Shown here: positions 6,887 through 12,674 of the stretch, piece by piece
Numbering within the stretch: position 1 is the first letter of the stretch
How the letters are laid out: every line of letters begins with the position of its first letter
Origin: a virus
Virus record (IMG/VR): IMGVR_UViG_3300030106_000198
Coordinates: 1-23,117 of that record
Length of the DNA stretch: 23,117 nt
Reading direction: 5' to 3' (one strand)
The notes under the pieces: model-generated
Database searches by the model: none
Seen by the model: only the letters and a program-made list of their open reading frames with translations
Told to the model about the DNA's origin: nothing
Translations under genes and position numbers: made by a program

Positions 6887-7870
6887 TTAGAATGTGGACA
6901 GTGCGACCCTCTTCCATGTGTTGGTTGCGACACAGACATAGATGTAGTTGGTATCGTAGGCAAACTCACCCTTGGTGCCTGAATCCGACGAGCTTGATGG
7001 CGTCTGACTGGTGTCGATCCTAATATTGTCGCCAGTGGTAGCCAAAGCGTTAAAGGTGCCTGCGCCGGGAGTGGACGCACCTATATTGGTGCCATCAATG
7101 TTACCGGCGTTGATGTCCACAGTAGGCAGTGTCGCCGTTCCCGTGGTGCTGAGTGTTGTGAACGCGCCAGTGCTGGCGGAGTTTGCTCCAATCGGGGCGC
7201 CGTCTATAGCACCGCCGTTGACATCAATCGAAGAAAATGAGGACGATCCCGTCGAGGCCACATTTCCTGTCACGTTCCCCGTCACATTTCCCGTCAGGTC
7301 GCCCGTTACGTTTCCCGTTACGTTTCCCGTCACGTTGCCGGTGACGTTTCCCGTTACTGCGCCCGTGACATTTCCGGTGACGTTGCCCGTCAAGTTGGCG
7401 CTTACCGCTGTTGCTAACAAGTCAACAAAAACCTGTGTGACCGTGGCGCCCGAGCCAGAGCCGCTAAACTTCAGCACTGCATCTTTGCCGTTGGCTAGCT
7501 CAAAGTCATTTGAGCTGTTATATGTGCCTTGGAACAGAATGACAGACCTACTTGACGACAAACTATTACGAACAAACACAATTTTTTCTGCATCATTTGG
7601 CGTCAACCTGACATACGCTGTGCCGCCAAGGTCACCACCATCTGTAAACTCAATAAACTTATTTCTGCCGTTCGATACAGCGCCGTTCGTAACAGGAATG
7701 TCTGTTGGCGAGCCAGAGCTTCCAGCGGAAGACAAGGTCAGCGCCAATATTCCGTTGACAGCCTGATCCAGAATGTCGAAATTCGTGTTGGTTGTATCGC
7801 CCCATGTGCCAGACTGATCGCCTGTTGCAATCTTCTCTATGCCTAGGTTGGTTGTATATGTGCTAGTCAT
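6887..7870 (-). CDS. Tail fibre-like protein with VTGN repeats
   Basis: This is a 327-aa protein. The N-terminus (TNLGIEKIATGDQSGTWGDT, then NTNFDILDQAVNG) is a common phage fibre/adaptor start. A beta-rich region extends to about residue 155. Residues 158-204 are a run of four-residue units, mostly VTGN with LTGN and VTGA variants, expected to form a beta-helix or trimeric shaft. Next come two copies of an IDG-x-x-IGA-x-x-(A/P)-x-x-GxF-x-x-L motif (IDGAPIGANSASTGAFTTL and IDGTNIGASTPGAGTFNAL). The C-terminus, FAYDTNYIYVCVATNTWKRV, is a tip motif I recall from many marine phage fibres. It probably acts in host recognition or as a side fibre. It lies just upstream of the lysis cassette and 3 bases after a second repeat-rich protein gene. 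Confidence 0.75.
   Translation of the reverse strand: MTSTYTTNLGIEKIATGDQSGTWGDTTNTNFDILDQAVNGILALTLSSAGSSGSPTDIPVTNGAVSNGRNKFIEFTDGGDLGGTAYVRLTPNDAEKIVFVRNSLSSSRSVILFQGTYNSSNDFELANGKDAVLKFSGSGSGATVTQVFVDLLATAVSANLTGNVTGNVTGAVTGNVTGNVTGNVTGNVTGDLTGNVTGNVTGNVASTGSSSFSSIDVNGGAIDGAPIGANSASTGAFTTLSTTGTATLPTVDINAGNIDGTNIGASTPGAGTFNALATTGDNIRIDTSQTPSSSSDSGTKGEFAYDTNYIYVCVATNTWKRVALSTF
7258..7396 (-). repeat. 12-bp coding tandem repeats (VTGN units)
   Basis: About eleven imperfect 12-bp units, read on the plus strand as variants of acgtttcccgtt and acattcccggtg, encode successive VTGN/LTGN tetrapeptides in the fibre-like protein. Third-base changes between units show that the protein repeat is maintained while the DNA diverges. 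Such arrays can gain or lose units by slippage without changing frame, because the unit length is a multiple of three. Confidence 0.85.
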
Positions 7871-7873
7871 GTC

Positions 7874-8650
7874 TTATGCCGCTATCTCTGTCCAATTTGG
7901 GTCTTGATTCGGTGTAATTTCGTTCCACGAAACAACGGATGCGCCTGACGTTTCGCCTGTTCCCGCAACTCCTGTCACCAAAACGCTGAGTTCGCCATTT
8001 GCAGACGCAACGCCAACGCTACCTTGAAGTGACGGTGATGTAATCGCCACTGTAAGGCCGACTCCCTCTGTAATTGTTACAGAGCCTACGCCTCCGGTAG
8101 CCCCAATGCCTGTGAGGGAAATGCTCGCGTCGCCATCTATTGTTAAACTGCCAACCCCTCCTGTGGCCGCAACGCCAGTAGCGATTGCATTTGCACTACC
8201 GCCCGCCGAAGCGGAGCCAACCCCGCCAGTCGCCGAAACTCCAGTGACAGAGACCGCTGATCCCAACTGGAAAGTTATTTGCAAATCACCATCAGAGAGC
8301 GTCGCAAGTGGCTCTTCAGAAAGTGCCAGACCGCCAAACAGAGAGCCGCCAGTTTCTGTTGCTGTTACCGGCATTGACGCAGAAACGCCGGTAACACTTA
8401 CACTAACCGGAACGGTAACAGTCGCAGAGCCTACAGCGCCCGTGGCTGATAAGCCGGTTACTGCGATAGATTCAGTAAATACCAAAACACCGACAGAACC
8501 CGTAGCACTGAGGCCGGTTACCGAAACCTCGACGTTACCGTTTACGGTGACGCTTCCAACCCCGCCCGTGGCACTAAGACCAGTTACGCCAACAGGCCCG
8601 GTTGGGCTTTGGCTAAACGAGGCGGCAGAAAAACTGTTAAAGCCAAACAT
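7874..8650 (-). CDS. Repeat-rich structural (fibre-like) protein with VTGxSATGGVGS units
   Basis: This 258-aa protein is composed mostly of about nine degenerate units of 20-24 residues. The best have the form VTGLSATGGVGSVTV, followed by a variable 6-9 residue spacer. Repeats start at about residue 20. A different segment with Leu/Phe (SLFGGLALSEEPLATLSDGD, about 105-125) interrupts them, and the protein ends in WNEITPNQDPNWTEIAA. The composition (Gly, Ser, Thr, Val, Ala) and alternating pattern predict stacked beta strands, as in a fibre shaft. Trp appears only in the C-terminus, which may be a cap. The start shares TAATG with the preceding coiled-coil gene. Similar repeats occur in unnamed marine phage proteins by recollection. 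Enzymatic function is unlikely. Confidence 0.7.
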   Translation of the reverse strand: MFGFNSFSAASFSQSPTGPVGVTGLSATGGVGSVTVNGNVEVSVTGLSATGSVGVLVFTESIAVTGLSATGAVGSATVTVPVSVSVTGVSASMPVTATETGGSLFGGLALSEEPLATLSDGDLQITFQLGSAVSVTGVSATGGVGSASAGGSANAIATGVAATGGVGSLTIDGDASISLTGIGATGGVGSVTITEGVGLTVAITSPSLQGSVGVASANGELSVLVTGVAGTGETSGASVVSWNEITPNQDPNWTEIAA

Positions 8651-8880
8651 TACTTGTCAGCCTTGGAGTCTATCTTGGCTTCAATTGTGTCGAGCTTTTC
8701 AAAGATGCGCTGTATGTCCTGCCGGAACTCGTCCCGCCTGACATAGTCACCGGCAACACGAACCTCTATCCCACTGACATTTGTTTCCAGCTTTCTGACG
8801 GAGTCCCATAGAGTCTTCATAAGCCACCCGAAAATACCTGCACCGAGGGTAATGATTGTGTTAATCACGCCTTGGTCCAT
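8650..8880 (-). CDS. Small TM + coiled-coil protein
   Basis: This 76-aa protein starts MDQGVINTIITLGAGIFGWL, whose first 22 residues form a hydrophobic helix with little charge. A long charged helix follows (TLWDSVRKLETNVSGIEVRV, DYVRRDEFRQDIQRIFEKLD) and the protein ends AKIDSKADK. The arrangement suggests an N-terminal membrane anchor with a coiled coil outside. The YVRRDEF segment and KADK end are features I recall in conserved small phage proteins of unknown role located near lysis or fibre genes. Possible roles are an accessory holin, an inner-membrane spanin-like protein or a tail-associated membrane effector. No lipobox or outer-membrane partner is visible. It lies seven bases after another TM plus coiled-coil gene. 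Confidence 0.7.
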   Translation of the reverse strand: MDQGVINTIITLGAGIFGWLMKTLWDSVRKLETNVSGIEVRVAGDYVRRDEFRQDIQRIFEKLDTIEAKIDSKADK

Positions 8881-8887
8881 GCTACCC

Positions 8888-9358
8888 TCACTCTTCTGTG
8901 TTTAGTGGGTTGTCTAGGATTCGCTCTATGCGCTCTTCTAAATCATCACGCATACTTCTTAACTCGTTGTTAATATCCCTAAGACTGTCGTTCACTCGCT
9001 CCTCAAGCGCGTAAACATCATCCCTAAGCTCTCTGGTGGCTTCGGCAACCGTGTCGTCTGTGCTCCTTGCGATTGACTCTACAACGTCTATATCAGCCTG
9101 TAGCCGATCTAGTTCCCTCTCAAGAGCGGTGGTCAAAGACTCGACATTGACCATCTTCGTGTCGATCACGGCTAACGCTTCGTCATAGGCGCTGAAGTCC
9201 GGTGAGACGTATTCGGTCACGGCCTGCTCCGCTGTCAGCAACCGTTGGTACAACTCAAAACCGCCCCACATCGCGGCCAAGATGCTACCTAAAAAAGGTA
9301 TTGCAAGTAGTAACTTGCCGCCTGACACCTTTAATCCTGCAAACTCTACTTCTGCCAT
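8888..9358 (-). CDS. TM + long coiled-coil protein
   Basis: This is a 156-aa protein. The N-terminus (MAEVEFAGLKVSGGK) is followed by one membrane helix at about residues 15-35 (LLLAIPFLGSILAAMWGGFE). A YVSPDFSAYDEAL segment precedes a charged heptad-like coiled coil that fills residues 65-150 (LERELDRLQADIDVVESIAR, LRDDVYALEERVNDSLRDIN, MRDDLEERIERILD). It ends NPLNTEE. I recall close relatives in marine phage late operons, always hypothetical. A membrane-anchored periplasmic coiled coil would fit a spanin-like or envelope-spanning lysis accessory, but location between fibre and secreted-protein genes leaves a tail role open. The start overlaps the preceding gene by 13 bases, so the two are probably translationally coupled. 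Confidence 0.75.
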   Translation of the reverse strand: MAEVEFAGLKVSGGKLLLAIPFLGSILAAMWGGFELYQRLLTAEQAVTEYVSPDFSAYDEALAVIDTKMVNVESLTTALERELDRLQADIDVVESIARSTDDTVAEATRELRDDVYALEERVNDSLRDINNELRSMRDDLEERIERILDNPLNTEE

Positions 9359-11214
9359 TGGATGTCCACCAAGTCTTTGTATGTGCCTGACCCGCCAAGC
9401 CTAAGTACACCAAAGGGATCTACTCGCGGGGCGTTCTTCGGATAGACCTGAGTGCTCTTATAGAAGTCGTCTCGATCAGATAGGTTTACGTTCTGATATT
9501 GATTGAAGTCAGAATTATTAGATATCAAAAACACAGCGACAGATTGATCTGTAAAACCGCCTGTTTCCGACAACGTGTCCAATTGATTATCAATGCTTTG
9601 CTCAACCTGCGCTTGACTCATAGTTTTAATAGCCACGGTGGCCCTTTGGACCATTCTTTGTTCTTGAATGGTTGGCTCATCAATTTCAAAACGACTAAGG
9701 TCTGGAGGCTGTGCGGATAGAAACTGCCCCACGCTTTGCCCAGTTGCTAACGCATCGTTAAAGTCATCCTCAAATTGAGCTTGTGACGGCGGCGTTACCT
9801 CAATGGCGGCAGTGCTATTTGACTGTTGTTGTTGAGATTGCTGTATCAACGCCTGAGCAACCTTGGTTTGCTGAGTCGCCATCTCCCAGTAGTTTTTAGC
9901 GCCTGATTGATTCACAACCTGAGCTACCTGTTGAATTGACTCTGGCTTTTGCGGCTCGCCTCCCGGTGTGCTTTCCGGTGTGCTTGACTGCGTTGATTGC
10001 CCTTTAGCAAGCGATAAGGCTATTCCAACCACATCAACGGCAGGTCTTGCAACCGTGCGAACAGACTCTGCAACAGGTTCTGAGCGTGTTGTTGCCGCGA
10101 CCTCAACAGGCTCTGCCCGCATCTCTACAGCAGGAGGCTCTGGTAACACCTCTTCCTGTCTTGCAATAACCTCTTCTGCTGGGCGTATTGTAGCCCTAGC
10201 AACTTCAGCGGCGATTTCATCTGGCTCAGCCAACCTTAGTTTCTTTTCTTTTTTAACCGGCTCGTTCTCTGTTTCTTTTTTAACTCTTGGCAAAGACTCG
10301 ATAGTTTCCGTTGTGTCTTCAACCGCCTCTAAATAAGCTACTTCAGGATGTTGAGAACGCACATCATCCCATTCTATACGAGGTCTAGCTTGGGGAGGTG
10401 GCTCGCCAAACATTTGAGTTTCTTGAGGGGTGTCTTCATAAACCTGACGGGACTCAGCCTGCTTTAGGCCTCGGGGTTTACCCGTCCTGTCGGGCTGTTC
10501 CAGATATAGAAAATCATCAGGAGAGTCGCCAAAAACTACGTTTGTTGCCTGCTCTGCAAATGTTGGAGGCGTTGGCTCTTCAACCAAGGCGGCTTGCTGT
10601 GCGGCAAGAGCATCTGCATAGCCCGCGCAGGACGGATCATTCAACGGATTTGAGCAGTCTGGCAGAATAACGGGATTCGTGTTGATTGGAGTATATATGG
10701 CAACCACAGAGGCATTCCGGACGGCTGGACCATAGTTTCCAGCCCAAAACCCTCTGTCTACGCCATCAATCCGTAAGCTCACTGCCTCGTAGGCCGCACC
10801 GAAATCGTACACCTCAGCACCGCTAAAAGTCTGCCACTCTTGGTTGAAGTCTCTTCGATTAAAGACTTCTCGGACATCGGTGTCTCCGGCCTCATTGCCC
10901 ACCGAGAGAAAGGCTTGTATTTCATCCTCGATACCATTTGGGTCAGCGCAATAACCGCCAATCGAATTGTTGCAGTTGTACAGGGCATCAAAAGACCAGT
11001 TCAGGGTAAGGACTTGCAAGGGGTCATAAACAGGCAATACGCCAACCGCAGTCACATTGCCCGTCTGGAAGCTATATCGATATGTTCCAGCCGTAGCATT
11101 AAAATTGATGTTGTTAGATGCTGTCGTAGCAGTCAGCAAGTTTTTAGACGTTTCCGTCTGCGCGTAACCAATGCAGGAGTAAAGTGCGAGTAATCCAGCT
11201 ACGACACGCTTCAT
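9346..11214 (-). CDS. Sec-exported protein with Glu/Pro/Lys-rich linker
   Basis: From the ATG at 11214 this is 622 aa. This start is chosen because it opens with a signal peptide (MKRVVAGLLALYSCIGYAQ, likely cut after Ala18) and lies one base after the previous stop (TGA-A-ATG). An upstream in-frame start would bury the signal. Residues 20-175 form a beta-rich domain with a C-x7-C pair (CNNSIGGYC), then PDCSNPLNDPSCAGYADAL with a C-x8-C pair. Such pairs can form disulfides in the periplasm. About residues 225-400 are rich in Glu, Pro and Lys (VKKETENEPVKKEKKLRLAE, VLPEPPAVEMRAEPVEV), like an extended periplasm-spanning linker. A Gln-rich stretch and a conserved-looking C-terminal domain follow (AVFLISNNSDFNQYQNVNLS, ending KDLVDIQWQK). 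The function is unknown; it is probably partner to the adjacent Asn-rich secreted protein. Confidence 0.8.
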   Translation of the reverse strand: MKRVVAGLLALYSCIGYAQTETSKNLLTATTASNNINFNATAGTYRYSFQTGNVTAVGVLPVYDPLQVLTLNWSFDALYNCNNSIGGYCADPNGIEDEIQAFLSVGNEAGDTDVREVFNRRDFNQEWQTFSGAEVYDFGAAYEAVSLRIDGVDRGFWAGNYGPAVRNASVVAIYTPINTNPVILPDCSNPLNDPSCAGYADALAAQQAALVEEPTPPTFAEQATNVVFGDSPDDFLYLEQPDRTGKPRGLKQAESRQVYEDTPQETQMFGEPPPQARPRIEWDDVRSQHPEVAYLEAVEDTTETIESLPRVKKETENEPVKKEKKLRLAEPDEIAAEVARATIRPAEEVIARQEEVLPEPPAVEMRAEPVEVAATTRSEPVAESVRTVARPAVDVVGIALSLAKGQSTQSSTPESTPGGEPQKPESIQQVAQVVNQSGAKNYWEMATQQTKVAQALIQQSQQQQSNSTAAIEVTPPSQAQFEDDFNDALATGQSVGQFLSAQPPDLSRFEIDEPTIQEQRMVQRATVAIKTMSQAQVEQSIDNQLDTLSETGGFTDQSVAVFLISNNSDFNQYQNVNLSDRDDFYKSTQVYPKNAPRVDPFGVLRLGGSGTYKDLVDIQWQK

Positions 11215-11215
11215 T

Positions 11216-12148
11216 TCACATGCGCCTCTCTGGCGTAGGCACTCGCTCTGGATAGGCCTCCCAAAGCGCCTTGGCCTCATCGCCTATCTGGCCCTCAATC
11301 GGGCAAGGGGTTCCAGCGTCCATCATTGACGACCAAACCCGATAGTCTTGGCACATCAGACTCACAGCCGCTACCCGCATACCCATGTCGTACAAAGTCT
11401 TGCTTAACTTAATGCGTTCACAGTTCTTGTCTCGCACAGATTTGCCAGTAGAGAACCCGAGGATCTGCGTCTGCACGGCACCTGAAATACCAGTTGTGCA
11501 AAGGTCTTGGCTGTAACTACTACCAATCGATGGAGCTATCGCGCTTGGCGGCGGCGAGTTGATGTCCTGCGTAATTCGTTGAGTCGAATCACTGGTCGAG
11601 TTGCTAGTCGAATTGCTGTTGTTGGTGTTGACATTGTTGTTGTTCGAGGTTACCTCGGACGTAGAGTTGCTGGTCTGATTAATCGTTGTGTCAGACGTTG
11701 ACAAGCTAACACTGTTACTCGTACTGCTATTCTGGTTGATATTTGTAGCAGTGCTAACAGAGGTGTTGTTGTTAGTGTTAGTGTTGATGTTGGTGTTGTT
11801 GTTCGTATTCGTATTGATATTAGTGTTGTTGTTATTTGAATTGGTGTTGTTATAGTTTCGGATCAGCCCGTTGTAGTTTGTGCTGTTGATGTTCTGATTC
11901 AGGTTGGTGTTGTTATTGATCGTGTTTGAGGTCGAATCAATAACGGAAGAATTTACATTTGTGTTTGTGTTGGCGTTCGTGTTCGTAGACGTACCCGTAT
12001 AGGTCGTCGTATTTACATTGTTGTTAGTATTGGTATTGGTGGACGTATTAGTAGACGACGATGTCGTGTTTATATTCGTAGTTGTCTCGTCCGCCAAGGA
12101 CAAGGCAGGCCACAGCAAACACAAAATAATGATTGGAAAACGATTCAT
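11216..12148 (-). CDS. Secreted Asn/Thr-rich repeat protein with Cys-containing C-terminal domain
   Basis: This is a 310-aa protein. Residues 1-19 are a classic signal peptide (MNRFPIIILCLLWPALSLA, then DE), with no lipobox. About residues 22-190 are low-complexity, dominated by Asn, Thr and Ser in short units such as NTNTN, NNNTNI and NSTSN. A Pro-rich hinge (NSPPPSAIAPS) leads to a folded C-terminal domain of about 110 residues with four cysteines (SQDLCTTG, RDKNCERIKL, SLMCQDYRVW, GTPCPIEGQIG). I recall this C-terminal pattern from unnamed marine phage proteins. The Asn-rich region could be a flexible spacer, an aggregating or amyloid-like segment, or an extended adhesive. It is followed one base later by a second exported protein gene. 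No enzymatic motif is visible. Confidence 0.8.
   Translation of the reverse strand: MNRFPIIILCLLWPALSLADETTTNINTTSSSTNTSTNTNTNNNVNTTTYTGTSTNTNANTNTNVNSSVIDSTSNTINNNTNLNQNINSTNYNGLIRNYNNTNSNNNNTNINTNTNNNTNINTNTNNNTSVSTATNINQNSSTSNSVSLSTSDTTINQTSNSTSEVTSNNNNVNTNNSNSTSNSTSDSTQRITQDINSPPPSAIAPSIGSSYSQDLCTTGISGAVQTQILGFSTGKSVRDKNCERIKLSKTLYDMGMRVAAVSLMCQDYRVWSSMMDAGTPCPIEGQIGDEAKALWEAYPERVPTPERRM
11578..12085 (-). repeat. Asn/Thr-codon low-complexity coding repeat
   Basis: This is a triplet-rich stretch (plus-strand gtt, gtg and att/gat series) encoding the Asn/Thr/Ser-rich part of the secreted protein. Repeated units such as NTNTNNNTN are imperfect and of variable length, always in multiples of three bases, so length changes would keep the frame. 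No longer exact repeat unit is obvious by eye. Confidence 0.8.
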
Positions 12149-12162
12149 AAGTCAAAGCGCCT

Positions 12163-12663
12163 TTACTCTGGCTTTTCGGGCCATGTAATCGTGTTGGGAA
12201 ACTCTGACTGTTGTGGCACATCACGCAAAGCTTGCCGATACGTTGTCATTGCATCCGACATGGTGACATCAGACAAACCATAATGGTCTGTTTCCGCTAA
12301 CAGAAGATCGCGCTTAGAGCGTTCCTCTGCGGCTAAAGACGCAGTGTTTGCCGCGTCATATGCCGCCTGTTGAGCTTCTACTGTCTGCACATCGCCGTTG
12401 TCATCGGTGTACTCGACGAACATTGCCATCTCTGACCATGCGTACACCCAATTGCCATCACTATCTTGCACGGCACCGTCGCGCACAACAAGTTTGTAGT
12501 CGCTAGAGGGCGCTGGTTGAGGAGAGGCCAGTACGGGATCAACGTCCAAAGCGTCATAAGTGCTTTCGCCCCATACCTTTGGAAAGCTCATATTTTTGTT
12601 TTCAGCTTTTAACTCAGCGTCCGTTTTGATGTCGCCGCTAGTTCGATTTCGATATTCAGGCAT
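12163..12663 (-). CDS. Phage tail assembly chaperone-like protein
   Basis: This is a 166-aa protein. The N-terminus starts MPEYRNRTSGDIKTDAELK with a GGAG ribosome binding site upstream. The middle (VVRDGAVQDSDGNWVYAWSE, then MFVEYTDDNGDVQTVEAQ) reads like the 'tail fibre assembly' type proteins that copy properties of the bound structure. The C-terminus has the pattern RDLLLAETDHYGLSDVTMSD, YRQALRDVPQQSEFP and ITWPEKPE, which matches my recollection of the Phage_tail_APC (tail assembly chaperone) family: R-x-L-L-x-x-T-D, YRQxLRD, FP, WPxKP. Placement right after the 652-aa repeat fibre gene supports a role in folding or attaching that protein. It is probably cytoplasmic during assembly. It could also be a virion component. 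Confidence 0.75.
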   Translation of the reverse strand: MPEYRNRTSGDIKTDAELKAENKNMSFPKVWGESTYDALDVDPVLASPQPAPSSDYKLVVRDGAVQDSDGNWVYAWSEMAMFVEYTDDNGDVQTVEAQQAAYDAANTASLAAEERSKRDLLLAETDHYGLSDVTMSDAMTTYRQALRDVPQQSEFPNTITWPEKPE

Positions 12664-12674
12664 AGTTGATACTC

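Noticed and set aside
7258-7396. Possible CRISPR-like or non-coding repeat array
   Set aside because: Units are 12 bp with no spacers and are in frame with a protein repeat, so it is a coding tandem repeat.
7011-7766. Plus-strand open frame of 251 codons over the VTGN fibre gene
   Set aside because: It mirrors the repetitive coding strand (Pro/Val/Thr runs such as FPVTFPV), lacks a ribosome binding site and lies entirely inside a well supported minus-strand gene.
8106-8741. Plus-strand open frame of 211 codons over the VTGxSATGG repeat gene
   Set aside because: Pro/Val/Thr-rich shadow of the repeats on the minus strand with no family resemblance.
11214-11280. N-terminal extension of the second exported protein (22 residues)
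   Set aside because: It would hide the signal peptide and overlap the upstream gene; the ATG at 11214 one base after the previous stop is a better start.
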